From NCBI GenBank assembly GCA_013396635.1, contig WBMW01005513.1, positions 173,456 to 237,455 of the forward strand: DNA of 64,000 nt. Direction: 5' to 3'. The stretch is from Penelope pileata (taxonomy: Eukaryota > Chordata > Aves > Galliformes > Cracidae). The notes beneath the pieces were generated by a model. That model was not told the origin of the DNA and searched no databases. It saw nothing but the letters and a program-made list of their open reading frames with translations. Position 1 is the stretch's first letter; the number at the start of each line of letters is the position of its first letter. Below, piece after piece: positions 37,741 to 50,909 of the stretch. Position numbers and translations under genes: made by a program.

Positions 37741-40700
37741 CAAGAGATTTGGCAGCGCTTGTTAGGTTCCCTGCATGAGCTGTAACGCGGCTGTGCAAGG
37801 GATGACAATCCTCATGATATGAATCAGTCCCTCATGCCAACCACTGATTTCACCTGATTGCCTGCATGTACTGTATTCGTGCACTGTGATGTCTCAAAAA
37901 ATCTAAAAAGATAGCTAGAATATTGAAGTGAGATAATATTGCCTCCTGGCAATACAGAATCAACAAATGGAACGTTCCTTCTTTCTGCATAACCTTGCAA
38001 TGGTCTTGTTGGTAAGAAAAACGCAGAGAATCTCTAGTCCAGGTTTTGTGTTTGAGCCTCTCCTTGCATAACAGAAAGGAATGCCGGTGTTTGCCTTGTT
38101 CCTTTCACTTACGTAGGAGAGTGGCATTTGACCAATACCTAGATTGCTATGGTTAAATGAGGGGCCCTGATTTTTTAGTGAAGTGACAGTTTTAAGGGAT
38201 TACTACAATGTCATCAAGAAATCTGGGTAGTTTAAATGAGTCAAGTATGGTAAGGGGACCATTGCAGCACTTGTGCTTTTAGAAAAGCAGTGTCCATTAA
38301 TGCTAACAATTGTTAAATAACCTGTTAAGCTCAGTGGGATGTGCAGGGTGTGTTTCAGTAGTGTCTGAAAGTGAGAACCTTGTGTATTGCTTTAGGCTGG
38401 GATGAAAGTTACTGTTTGAGCTTGTTACTATTACCAGATTATGTTTTAAAAATGCTGAGGAAGTTTAAATGATGTACTGAATGAGGAACTACAGATGCTT
38501 TTAAGATAGTTCAAGTGCCTCAATGGCTTTCAGAAGTTAAACCTTGTACCTGCAGGACATCAGCTTTGTAGTGCAAATGCCCCTTCTGAATGTAGGTGTG
38601 GAAAATGAAATCATTTGATTTGTCCACAGTGGTGTCAGGACACTGGGTCTTTTGTAAAGCTGCAGCCCACAGATTAATGTGCATCGACTTGGTTTGAGCA
38701 GCCTGTGCTGCCTCATGGTGAGAGCCGTGCCTGCAGTACTTCCGAGCATGTTTATGCTGGAAAGTATTGTAAGTGGAAGCATTTCATGTGTTCTGTTAAG
38801 TGTGGTGCATACAGATGGACACATTAATATATCTGTAGGAAATCTGAGGAGGCTCTGAAATTTGGTGTATCCCAAGGCCAGGGAGGCAGAAGCCATTGCT
38901 ATTCAGCAGAACTGGCAGGAGACATCATCATGCAATGAAGTGGGCATCACAGCTGGGACAAATTGACCTAGGGTGGAGCTGCGGCAGTGTTCTTGAACAG
39001 CTCTTGGTACTGCTGTGCCGAAAGTCACAATTTAAATAGGTTGTTGAATTTTTGCATAACAGAAGACAAAGTGCAGCACTGGTTTAATTGCTTTGAAATG
39101 GCTGAGCAAAGTCATGTTCTTGTGTTACTGGTTTTGATAGGCAAGTAGTAAAAACCATAGTTATGTATTTGTGCTTTAAGGAATATGTAATTTGTTAATA
39201 TGTGTATATCTAGGTTGTGATTTTTTTTTTTATCCTATTCCCACAGAAAATAATGCCTAAGCTAATGCAGAAACCAAAGACTGGAATGGGTCAGCTTTGA
39301 CTTGTGTCAGTTTGTGCATCTGTCGTGCTGTGGTCCAGGGTGTAAGTACAAAAGATTTTAAAATTTTGTTATACGTGATTGTTGGAATTTTTGTCAGAAC
39401 TACTGTAATAGACTGGAAAAAAGTTACATGATCTTAACTAAGACTGTTGCTTCTGCGGGTATAGGGGATACATTGTTTAAAAAAATATATATAATTCCTT
39501 AAGTCTGAATCAACTCCCAACTGGTATCTGAAAGGACTGTATATAACTTTCAATTTTCAGTCTACAGCTTCTTAATCAAAATCTCAGAATAATTTTAGTT
39601 TATGGTTAGAAACAAATGAAAATGGCTTCTAGTGACGATAAATGACTTTACATTACACATGAATATTCCTGGTAGTAGAATATCAAAATGATCCTTTTGA
39701 AGTGTTAGAATTGCACAGGTAAGGAGTATGTTGGGTTATTATAAAGCGTTGCTTTAAAAACATTCATACAGAGAAAGCAGTTTTGCTAATGTCTTCAATT
39801 AGTTCATCATTTTAAATCCTCAGTATCCTGTACTTGCCTGAACAAGAATGTAGTCCAGTTTTTGCTGAATACTTCAGTGCATTACTGCTGCAAAAACTGC
39901 CGTAGTTCTTTAACCAGATTACAGCTAGCTTTACTGGGCTTTTTGAAACTTGTCTAACTTGACACAGAAGGAAGTACTCCAATGTCTCTTCTGGAATTCT
40001 ATTTAGACCTTAAATAAATGAACAGAGCATAATTAGTTCTCAAGCCTAAAACTGAGAGATAGTAAGTGAAGCATGTGAATCTGAATGAAAATAATTCTTG
40101 GAGTATGCCTAAATAACTGCAGCTGTGTTGCATCTCTAGAAAAATCTGGTTTTTCAGTTGCTGTTTGCTCAGGTCATCTGAGGCAGGAAGCTGGGAACAA
40201 CACTGCACTGTCAATGCTATGCTTCCAGTTGTGGGGTGGTTCTGCTGAAGCTTTTAGGGATTTTTCTGCTTCTTGTGTGGTCCTATAATTGGAAGAGTAA
40301 AACTATATCTGCTGTAAATATTCAGCCACCTAATAAATCCCAAGAACAAAACTTTTTTTTTTTTGGTTCTGCTTTCCATCTATTTGTAGAAATTGATTCA
40401 TAGTTTTAATTAGTCTTCCTTGCTTCACAAAAATCTCTTCCAAGAAGCAAAAATTGTTAGTATTCAAAAAGAGACTTTTTGCAAGGTGCTGCCTTTGGTT
40501 TCTCAATTTGTACCTGCTGTGTTGTTTTTCAGAAATGCTGTTAACTCATTCAGAACTTTTATATTTAAAATAAGTGATAGCGCCTGTTTCTAGACTATTG
40601 GTGCACATATACGTTCTGTTGGAACCTGCACTGCAAGGGAATGATGTGAGTGGCAGTGACCATGCACTCACACCACTTAGGCTGGTCTCGGTCTACCTAC

Positions 40701-43700
40701 TGCTTCCCAGGATATCTGTTTTAGCATTGTAGCTTTAGGAATTGATTTATGTTGCAGTTGAACAGAAAAGAACAGAATGTTTATATGCATACACTTTGTT
40801 TCTGCATTATGTTAATATTTTCACGTTAAATTTAATGTTTAAGTACATCTTCCTTCACTCCAAGATACTGGTTAAAGGAAGATAATTCACCTGACAAAAT
40901 ATTTTTCACTAGATTATATCACTTTGTTACTGCTAAATACTATTTTTTCCTCCCTAAACATAAGAAGTATTGTGTAAGAAGTAATTCTATCATAATCCTG
41001 TTGAAATGTAAACCATTACTTTTGTTTGAAAATTTTAGCTGATCTGACTTTTTTTTTAAGCCAAAGTATTTTGATTGATAAAGTCAAACTATTTGTATAT
41101 TTTACCCAGTCCATGTTTTCAGTTTACACACTTGTCAAAGCTTCTATATCTACATTTGTCAAGAAAATTGGAAATTTCAGACTCTAAATGCATGTTAAAC
41201 AATTGTCTGCTTGTCTCCAGTATCAGAAAATCTGTCTCAGGAGTATTGTCTGTTTTAAACAGTTCAGCAAAAATTACCGTACTGACAAGTCCTAACCTGA
41301 GTACTCAACTGTTGAAATGTATTTGACAGTCAATTAAAAAAATTTTAAAAAACTTTTTTAAAGAAATAATTTTTTTAAAAAAACATATATATATTTAAAA
41401 ATTAATAAGTCAATTTATAATGAAGGCAATAATGCGATAAATAACTTATATTAATTTAGTTCACGGACACCCAAATCCAGCGATACATTTGCATATAATC
41501 CCATTGAATTTGATATAATAGGAGATATATATGTCCTTAAGTGTTTTTTTGGATTATGGCCTAAATAATTTTTCTTTTTCCAAAAAAATGTTGTTCGGTT
41601 CTTGGCTCTTAAAAACTCAAGTTAATAAAAACAAATGTTGCAACTTGAATATCTGAGTAATGAGGGGTCACTACACCCAGGTATTTCTGAAGTTCAGTCT
41701 ATCCGCTCTGTACTTGCCTAAGGACATATGACTTGGGTCAAGTAGTACACAATGTTAAGGAGTTGAGATATTGAGGTGCTTGTGGAAGAATAGGCTTTGT
41801 AGCTTCACAGACAGGAGCATGGCTGAACTCTGTGAACACAAGTTTTAAGTAAATAAAAAATACTGTAAACTATTGTAAAGCAATTCCCTTTTCTGATGCC
41901 TTGTCACAGTTAAGTCAGCAAGTCTTTCTCTTAAGTGCTTATGTTTCCTGAAGGAAAGGTCTTTGAATTTACTGAGGAGTAACTGTTGCAGAAACTATCC
42001 CCTGGAAAGGTTAAACAAGAAAAAAAATTCCTCTTAAAAGCAGTACCGTGGGTGAGAAGCTATCAGAGAGAGAGGGATGAGAGTCCTATTCTGGAGAAGG
42101 CTGAAAAAAGGTAGTTGGCAGCTGGGCATAAGATGTTGTCATTGTCATGTGGCTTATAGGGATGGCTGACAAAATTGAAATTTGTTTTTTGTTCTTAAAG
42201 TTATTGTTCTTGTGATGTTTTTGTCCTTTTCCTCTTAAACTTTTTCTTCTTTTCTGTATGCGTACAGGGTTTAGATATTTAATGTGCATTTTAATAAAGT
42301 GCTTGGGAACTCTGGTAAATTGTCTGAAGAGCTCTGTATTCTGAAACCTTCTGGTTGATTTGTTCAGGCACCCCTCACCTAGATCCTTCTTGCTGTCAAT
42401 CTCAGCACCTTGCAGGAAGATTGAAGTATAAAGAAGACAGAATATACTTGACTGTCTCCAAGGAGCTCCACCTCAAATATTTTGCATGTAGTACATTAAA
42501 ATATAGCTGCTCTGATGCTTGCAAATCTTGTTCATTTTCTGTTCATCTTATGATCTTATCCATCTTATTCAAACTTATCACTTCAGTTAAAACAGAAATG
42601 CCTTCCACCTACAGAATACTAATACTACTCTATTAGGCAATTCTGTTGGTCTGCTAACTCTCCCTGTTCCTGCCCTCTTTCTTTCATTTATCTGTGCCTT
42701 CTACTCAAAGAATTTCATTGCTAAGCTCTTTCTGCGTGGTTAGTACTTTCCTCTTGGATTGTCACATGAGACAGTACCCTGATCCAAGGGCAGGGAGTTT
42801 GTAATCTGTAATATTTTCTTATTGAGTTGTACACCTAGAAAAATCCCAATGTAGAAGTGGGAACCTTATGACTTTCTGGTAAAAATTACAATGAAATATA
42901 ATGCAAAGCTGTTGTCATGGAGGAAATGCTAACTTTATTCAATCCAGGTTTAAGAGCATTCTGCAACAATGCTGGAATTAAAAAATAATGGTTGTACTCA
43001 GCTTGGACTGTAGGCACAATGCTGTCAGGGTGTTGTTCCTGTATTCATGATTCAGATAGAAAAACCTATCCTAAAGAGCTGGCACTACTGGATCTATGGC
43101 AGCTGTTGCAATGCATAATTAATGCAGCCCTGGAATATAGTTTCAAACACAGTGTCAGTGCATCCAGGAAGTCTGCAAAATGGGCAGTGTTTTCAGTAGT
43201 AAAATATTTATGATTAACTTTTTAATGGCATGCTCATTACATGTTTCTGGAAAATTGGGTGAATGAGAAGATGGATTCCCAGATATGTTGTAACTGAGAG
43301 ATTCCAGCAGAAATTCATGTCATTTTCATCCTCTATGAAGACCAAGAAAAAGATGAATTAATGTTATTTTAAGCAGTTTGGGCTTGTATAGCATAAACAA
43401 TAAAATGATTGGAGAAAGAAACTAAAAAACTAATCTACGGAAAAACGAGCTTGGAGATGGACTGCATTTAAAGCACAACAGTCCCTCATTTAACTAAAAC
43501 ATAACAGGGGAGACATAGAAGGAATATTTTTCTTTGTTTTACAGGGCAATTTTGGTTAGTTCTTTACTCCTTTCTAAACTCTTGTAAGGTTAGAGTTACT
43601 CTGCTTACAGAGACTATGCTGTTGGGCAGTATCTGCCTACTTTATCTGAACAGAATTTCATCTTAGTTGATTATACTCAGACTGGTGTTTAACAGCTGAC

Positions 43701-46385
43701 TTGGAGTGAAAAGAGGAAATTTATCTTCTGCAGAGAATAATTCCTAGTTAATACATTTTCATTAATAGTATATAAATGTATAATATGTATTTTTAGAGTC
43801 ATGTGCAAACATTACCTAGTCTCAGGTTGATTTAAAATAAGTGGAGAGCTCCCTGCCATAGGGAAAAGTAGGTGCCTCTTGTTATGCTATAGGCTTGAGT
43901 GATGCTTAGATGAGCCAGAACAAAGGATCCATTTGGAAAGAAGTTACATTAGGATTTGGTCCAGTTATTTCATATGTGTCTCCTCTTGTTGTCAGCTGCA
44001 GAATGGTATCCCATAATGAGTGGCCCTGTCAAAGACCATTTAGGAATAACAGAGAGAGTCTCCTAGTGAAAATGCAAGTAATTTTTTCATCTACCTACAG
44101 CAATGAGCTCAAATGTTTCCAAGAGGCTAAATGACCACAAAAACCCAGTGCAGTTTTTTTGTTTGTTTTTGTATAGAAGGCTTGAAACAACCCTGTAGTG
44201 CTGCTCTGACCTTTTCATATACATAACTAAGTGATAAGGGGGAAATAGGGTTTCCTGTCAGCTCTCACAATCTGCTATTTTTCTCCTTTTTCTCATAATT
44301 AATACTTGTTTTTTCTCTAAAGCCTTGCTGGAGATGATGTTGTTTCAGTTAGACCATAAGGACCCTCACCTGCCACTTCCACCACGTTTCCTACCTCAAG
44401 CGACAGGATCTAGGCAAAAGTTCAACTTTAATATCTGATGCCTTATCGAAAGCAAGCAGCATGCAATACATGGCTTAGCTATACTTCCCTATTAATATTT
44501 TCTTTATTCAAATTTTGCTTTTTTTTTTTTGATATTGTTTTAAATGCAGAGATATAATAGAAATTTTGTGATTGTGAGGAAAAAAATCGCAAGATGAGAT
44601 GACAGGAAAGGGTGGAAGAAAAGTATAGGAGGGTGACAGGGAAAATATTAGAAGTGAAAAAGATCAATTAGGTGAATCAGCTTAATTTGTAAAATTGATT
44701 AAATTAGGCAAATTTCTAAGCCAAATTAGAAGTGATTTGCAGACAATGGATAAGCTCATCTGCACTACCTTTTCTTAACTGGTAAAATTGTTGAAATTTC
44801 TGGAATTGAAGTAGTTGAAAATCCTAAAAAAAGGGATTGTGCTATGTAAAATGCATGGTCGTGGGGTGAAAACAAAGGCTTATCTTCAAAACTGTGGTAA
44901 AACTGTTTTGTTAGAAATCACAAAAATGCGTAAATATATAAGTGAAGGTCAGCTCCTGCAAGTAGTGAGTGTATCCATGGCTTTTGTGATCTGCAGCTCT
45001 CTCTCCCTGCATCTGTGACATTGTAATTATGGAGAATTAATTTCCATAGAGGTTTTGTTACAACTAATGCAGGTAAGCAAAGGGGCTGAAATGGATAGTC
45101 TTTCATATCCTGTGCTAACCTATGAAGAACCTATGAAGATCTGTGGGAGGCTTACTTAGCAGGCTGTCAAGGTATCACAGGACTTCGTATGAAGAAATAG
45201 AGAAGTCTGACATGATATGAGAAAAGTGAAATCTGTGGGACCAAAGATTACTTGCTTTTCTTCTGTTCTCGTAATTTCACAATTTGGAAAGAACATAGTA
45301 TTTGCTATTTCTGAAAAAGTTGGTCTAAGGAATCCTTCTGGAGGAATGTGGACGTGTGAAAGGTACTATGCAGATAAGTTATGAAGAAAGATTCTTTCCC
45401 ATAGAACATTATTCCTATAGGTTATGACAAATAAGGAGTAAATAAAAACAAGATAAGAGATGGTATAAAAGCTGTCGTAGTATGTTATTCTATGCAGAAC
45501 TGCTACAATTAGTGCAAATCAGAGGCAGTGGTCAGGATGCCTTTTTTAGAGGTCAATGTATTTCTACAGAAGGTGTGCTTTGGCAGAACTGGAGCCCTGG
45601 TTTCATGAACAGATCTCTGAGAAACTGCCAAAATATTAAGCAAATTAAAAATAAGCTATGCAAACTTAGTAGATCAGGGAATCTGAGAAGCAGAAGAAAT
45701 AGCTTCTAGTGGGAATGCATCAGGGGCCTGCCTAAGCTGAGCGTGTGAATACGACTGTTTTCTGATTATTGGTCAGTATGACTCCTCATTTTGTTAGTTT
45801 TCTTGGAAAATCTCTTCCTTAAAAGCTGACCTAGATAAGAAGAAGAGAGGGTTAAATAAAAGGACACAACTGTAGATAAAAAAGCACATCTACTTGGGAA
45901 TAAAATGTTTCTGATCAATCCATAATGTATTTGAAGGCTTCAACTGAGCTAGCTCTTACACTGCACCTACTGATTTAATTTGAGTGAAAAAACAGAAAGC
46001 CCTCTGTTCGCCCAGCTGTATAATTGACTTAAGGAGTGCAAATAGCCTGTTTCTCCTTCCATTTGCTTTTTCTTCTTTATTTCTGGAAAGAATGTTGCTG
46101 ATAGGTGGAAGCAAAGGTTTGTAACTTGGCAATGTTTGTTTTTACAAATGGAGGTTCAAATTGTGAAAAGAGCACTGTATGACTTAGATTTGACAAGGTC
46201 CGTTTTAATAAAACATAGAATACAGTTAGCCTTTTGCTATTATTCTGATGAAGTTTTTCTGGAAAATCCTAAGTTCAGGGAGAACAAGTAAATCTAAACT
46301 ATTCCATGACAGCAGAAGTTTTAATGATACTACAGACAGGCTTTCTGATAAGTTGAGATGAAGGGAACGTGATTCTGATTTTTGG
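37741..46385. other. Long unique non-coding stretch, no gene recognised
   Basis: About 8.6 kb with no supported gene; the longest open frame is 119 codons (38537-38896, minus) and has no recognisable domain. T12 lies at 40353-40364. A very AT-rich stretch occupies 41328-41465. No RNA gene or transposon end was recognised. Confidence 0.6.
41328..41465. repeat. AT-rich low-complexity block
   Basis: Alternating A and T runs (AAAAAAATTTTAAAAAAC, TTTTTTAAAG, ATTTTTTTAAAAAAAC, ATATATAT) make several overlapping self-complementary stretches. This is an easily melted region with hairpin potential and no coding capacity. Confidence 0.8.
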
Positions 46386-46545
46386 TGTGTTTGTGTGTGT
46401 GCAACATATGTGTATATTTGCTATCTATTTATACTATACACATACGTATACATAAGATAAAAAAACAAATACCCATGAACAAAACCCAAAAACAAACAAA
46501 ACCAAACAACCAAAAAAATAAAAAAAACCCCACAGAAACAAAAGA
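46386..46545. repeat. TG/TA dinucleotide and CAAA-type low-complexity tract
   Basis: A degraded TG repeat (GTGTGTTTGTGTGTGTGCAA) passes into TATA/CATA-rich sequence, then an A/C-only stretch of about 80 bp (ACAAAACCCAAAAACAAACA, then AAACCAAACAACCAAAAAAA). The small open frames here on both strands are made of repetitive codons and are not genes. The tract abuts CR1 copy C. Confidence 0.85.
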
Positions 46546-46565
46546 GGAGCACATACAGAAGTGTA

Positions 46566-46688
46566 TAGAATCATAGAATAACCTAGATTCAAAGAGACCT
46601 TCAAGATCAAGTCCAATTGTCTATGGGACCAACCAAGTCTCCTCACTAAACCATGTCACTTAGAGCTACAGTGTAGCCTCTTGAACTG
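46566..46688 (-). mobile_element. CR1 LINE 3'-end fragment, copy C
   Basis: Minus-strand CR1 tail of about 120 bp. The plus strand begins TAGAATCATAGAATAACCTA, the reverse complement of the CR1 terminal ATTCTATGATTCTA octamers. It continues with GAGACCTTCAAGATCAAGTC, then CAATTGTC, and later CACTAAACCATGTCACTTAG, matching the reverse complement of the CR1 3' UTR and ORF2 end ('ggttggactcgatgatct', 'gtgctaagggacatggttta'). Severely 5'-truncated, which is common for CR1. Confidence 0.85.
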
Positions 46689-47289
46689 TCAATCAGGTGT
46701 AGATCATTAGCATTAGAGGCACAAAAAGGAAAAAAGAAAATCTAGAACATTCATGAGGGGAAAGTGGCTGAGCAAATGCAGCGTGATGCAGAAAAGATGT
46801 GGCTTTTTGGTAGGGAGAATGATCAGATGAGCTGCTCCATTTTAAATGCTGTGTTCTTTTGTCTGGTGTAGGACTGTCTGGTAGTTTCATTGCATTCTCC
46901 TTCCCTATTGTTTTCCTATTGCACTACTGTAGTCATTAGTCACTGACAATATCCTGCAAGCCAGGAAGACCAGTGGGAGGCCAGGTCAAGGATATGAGGA
47001 AGAAACTGCTCCACTGAGAGAGGAAAGGATAAAGCAGCTGAAAAGGCCCAAGCGCTTAGTATACAGAGATGTTGCAAAAGAAGGTGATGCAGCAGTTGAG
47101 CACTTGGCAGTGAGCGTCATTGTAACAGCAGGGATACAGCCTTTCCTGTCCGGTGCATGTTCCTCCAGGCCTTACTGAATGGCTTGATGGCATTAGCTAG
47201 AGTAAACTCTCCTTGTGAAGAAATTTTCTTATGAGAAATACCTTGGAAACAGCTCAAAGTCACAACATGTTTGGTATAACAAGGCATGT
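46689..47289. other. Non-coding DNA between CR1 copies
   Basis: No gene recognised. The part from 46960 to 47289 is GC-richer and could be highly diverged CR1 upstream sequence continuing into copy D, but I could not match it convincingly. Confidence 0.45.
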
Positions 47290-47663
47290 AAAAGACTGAG
47301 GTACCTGGGCCTTTCTTTGCCTCCGTCTTTACTAATAAGATGTTCCAGGAACCTCAGTTCTCTGAAACCAGTGAGAAAGCCTGGAGCAATGAAGACCCTT
47401 CCATGATGAAGGCAGATTAAGTTAAAGAACTTTAAAATAAACAGGACTTACACAACTCCATGGGACTTGATGGGATACACCCCCCTGCACTGAGGAAGAT
47501 GGCCCACGTCGTTGCAAAGCCATGCTGAACTATCTTTGGGAGGTCATGGCAATCATGGAGGTTCCTGAGAATCAAACAGAATAAAATGTCACTGTCTTGA
47601 GCAGAGCGTGGTTGGACTAGGCAATATCCAACCTCAACTGTGCTGTGATTCAACGAGATTGAG
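47290..47663 (+). mobile_element. CR1 LINE, copy D (large internal deletion)
   Basis: Plus-strand CR1 made of two parts far apart in a full-length element. The first (47290 to about 47585) is the region between endonuclease and RT: CTTTCTTTGCCTCCGTCTTT, CAATGAAGACCCTTCCATGA, CTCCATGGGACTTGATGGGA, GGAGGTCATGGCAATCATGG. The second (about 47605-47663) is the CR1 3' end: GTGGTTGGACTAGGCAATAT, CCAACCTCAACTGTGCTGTG, ATTCAACGAGATTGAG. The RT core is missing between them. The frame carries stops and is dead. The 5' edge is uncertain and could lie further left. Confidence 0.82.
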
Positions 47664-48111
47664 CCTTTCCAGTAAGTGAATGAAACTGCTTCTACCATGC
47701 TACTACCTCAATTCTGTACTCTGTTTGGGAGATGCATGGAAGTGAACAGTTATTGGAAGGATAAGGCTCCTGCTGACAAGGACATGCAAGCTTTATTTGA
47801 AAATCTGTCTCTACAGGGCTACTTTTTAGATTCCTTAGAGATGAGATGCTCTGTGGCTGACTCTGTACTTCATAAAATCAGTGATTAAATTTCCACTGGG
47901 AATAGGATGGAACTGGTGAGCTCAGGGAGGGCTTATGGTATCATAAATATAGATGTTGTCTTCTCAGGAGTGCCTTGGGGAACAAGGCGTTTAGAGCAAA
48001 AAATCTGTTTGCCACTTGCCCTCTGCTGGAGCTCCCCCTGAAGCTGCTTGGCTTTGTTGATCCTTGGGGGGCAGATGCTAAAACTGCGGTGGAAATGCCA
48101 CAGATAACAGG
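47664..48111. other. Non-coding DNA
   Basis: Between CR1 copy D and the LTR fragment. No domain was recognised in the open frames at 47676-47888 or 47975-48481, and the latter runs through repeat sequence and an N. Confidence 0.5.
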
Positions 48112-48215
48112 TGTTCTGGTTTCAGCCGGCAGGCCGGGAAACCCCACACAGCCGTTCGCTCATCCCCCCCCTCCTCCCAGCTGGGATGNGCTATCACGGC
48201 AAAAAGAGAAGGTTG
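48112..48215 (+). repeat. Probable avian endogenous-retrovirus LTR 5'-end fragment
   Basis: Begins with TG and reads TGTTCTGGTTTCAGCCGGCA, then ACCCCACACAGCCGTTCGCT, a C-rich run, CCTCCTCCCAGCTGGGATG, N (48189), and then AAAAAGAGAAGG. This order resembles the start of avian retroviral LTRs as I remember them ('tgttgtggtttaaccccagccggcaac...cacgcagccgctcgctcactcccccc...ccagtgggatgggg'). No polyadenylation signal, partner LTR, primer-binding site or retroviral coding sequence is present. Only a scrap of a solo LTR remains. It is locally CpG- and GC-rich. Confidence 0.5.
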
Positions 48216-50909
48216 ATCCACATTCTTTTTTTTTTTTTTCTAGTGACTCGCTAGAACGAATAAAGTTACCTTGTGCTCTTTGCCAGACTGTTCATATCAC
48301 TTTGTGTTCACATCGGCAAAATAGATGTTTCTTTCAAAATTTTCTTTGTTCAAGAAATCTCTTCCCTATGCCCTTAATGGGTTGTCGAAGAGATTTGACT
48401 CCCCCTTGTCTGACTCATTTAAATTGTAAGTTAAAGATGCATGATTTCTTACGGACATATGTGGACTCCCTACACAACTAATTCTGGCCTCTTCATGATG
48501 ATCTAAGAGAGTGAAGAAACAACATGAAGACTTGATAATACTTCATTAATAGCTGATGACATTTTCAAAGTATGTGATTTAGTCAAATGCTATTGAACGG
48601 CATCAGATCAGCTCACTGATGATGTTAGTGACTCCTTTCATAGGGTTAGATTTTGCTAAGCCAATTGGTACAAATTTCTTCATCTTGTGTTTTACCTCAT
48701 GCACTAAATAGTTTATACTCTCTCTAGCCAGAAGGTGGAAGAAGGCTTCTTCAGGGAGTTAAAAAATAAAATCAGTAAGACTATAGTTTTTTCACTAATT
48801 ATGACAGGATTTTGTAGATGTTCATGTTTTATTTTTCACTTAAACAGGAGATTACTATAAACAAGTACGTTGCTAATTGCTAGGCATTTGTATGATTAGA
48901 ATCATTTGTTCTAATTCAATATTTTATCCTTCCCTGGTTTACATGAGTTGAGTTATGGAATAACAATAGCATCATTTTGATAAGTCAGTGACACAAAATT
49001 GATACTGTGTTTGTTTGTTTATTTTTAAGCAAGACAACACTCTACGTTTATTAGCTGACTTCTGTGTTTTATCTGATACCACTGTTACTATAAAAAGGAA
49101 AACAGTCTATTCTTGAATAGCTGTCAGAGAGGATCTTATTCCAGCTTTCTCCAGACAGGAGTTCTCATAGCAAAGACGTCACATTCATACTCAGACCTTA
49201 TTTACTATTCCTAATGAGAATGAATGCTTGTATTCCCATTCTTAGTCAGTTTGCTCATCCGTAATTTGTTTACGAAGAAGCAGGACTGAATGTTCTGCAG
49301 CATCTGTGAAGTATTAACAATTACTTCCCAATTACATCACTACTAAATAGCAGGCAGGTTTTCTTGTAGAGAGTTCTGTGAATCACTGATAAAGGGAAAA
49401 GTTTTTAGAGAATGCAGTTTTAACAAAATCGCTCCTTACATGCAGACTGCTTTAACATCCTTTCTTATAATTACTTTATAGTTACAAATACTCTATAACT
49501 GCATGTTCTCACTTACATTATGTAGCTGTCTCCTAGCCTTCTCCTTTGGGTATACAAACAGATGTCTGGGTAAGCCAGAAATGAATAGTATGAGTGCAGA
49601 GAGGCACCGAGAAGTTCCATTTGGCTGCAGACTTCAGGCTTCAGAGTTCACCAACTAAATTTTCTGTTTGACAGAAAGGGATCAGGTTGTTACCATGCCT
49701 ACAGTGGTGCTACCCTAGGAGCACAGGTGACTGACAGCTTCCAGTTTTGGCTACAGCCTGCTGCTTGTCTCATTCACTGCTCAACAATGAAGGAAACTTG
49801 CATCAGTTCTTTTGCTAGGCTAAAATTGCTTCTTTCTATGTGTCAGTTCTGGTGTTTGATTTAGTTTGAAAGGGACCCAATAAACTGAAGTTTCCCTTCT
49901 ATAACCACCCATTCCCTCCGTGCTTTCAAAGGGAGGAGAGTGACAAGTCAGCAGTGGTTTCTTTTCCCATTGTGAGTTCTAGTGATGCAAGTAATCCCTG
50001 AGCAGAAATTAGTGTGGCATTTGAGCTTATTGCAGGTCATGTAGCCAAGCTCCAGGCTACAAATGATAACAAACACATTCCAATGTGTTCAAGAAACAAA
50101 TAAGATCTAGGAGATGTGCTAGTATTGGTAGGCAATCTTGCTGTACAAAATCTGTTTCAGTGCTACTAACCTAATGGCTGCATTTAGGCAGGTGGGTTAC
50201 AGACATGGTGGAAATAGATACACTTGGAACTTAATTTTTCTGTAAAAATTTAAAGCTGTACAACTTTCAGAAATAAACCTTCAGAAAATTAGATCCTCCC
50301 TACAATGACACTTGTGTGTCTTTGTAGGCAATGGACAAATCCTTTTCAATATTTAAAAGAAAATATTTCAGTGTTCAGAATCAAGAGATCAGTATTTTGT
50401 TTGTTTGTTTGTTTCCTTCTGGCCAAGACACTGAAGCATTCAAGTTGTTAGAAAATTAAAAACTTTCTAAGTTTTAGGCTTTTTGCAGTATGAGACAGGA
50501 AACTTGAGTGTCTGGATTAATTTACTACTGTATGTGTGGCATAGAGAACCTTGGGCAGTGAATGTACCCAAGATGCTGCTACTAACATCCAGTTTGCCTT
50601 TTTTAGACTGTTATTGGTTCCTTTGAGAGAACACACTGAAGGACTAACAAAGCTTCTGTACAGGTTTTATTCTTTAAAACTAGAAAATAACGACTAAAGA
50701 GAATACAGATATTAATTTATATTGTTGGGGCCGTGAGTTGGAAATAGCAGAAGAAGAAAAAGACTTGTTAATCACTAACTTAACAGTACAGCTGTCTTGG
50801 AATGAGGGGACTGTAAGGGAAAAATAAATACATAAAGCAAGCAAACAGTCTTAGAGGTTGCCAAGTGAAGTGTATCCACTTGACATTGAATAGTGTTAAT
50901 TCAGTAGTG
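48216..50909. other. Unique non-coding DNA
   Basis: No gene recognised. T14 near 48225-48239 and a (GTTT)4 tract at 50399-50414 are the only simple repeats of note. Confidence 0.6.

Noticed and set aside
47975..48481. 168-codon plus-strand open frame
   Set aside because: It crosses a probable LTR fragment, an N and a T-run giving poly-Phe. No domain, so chance.
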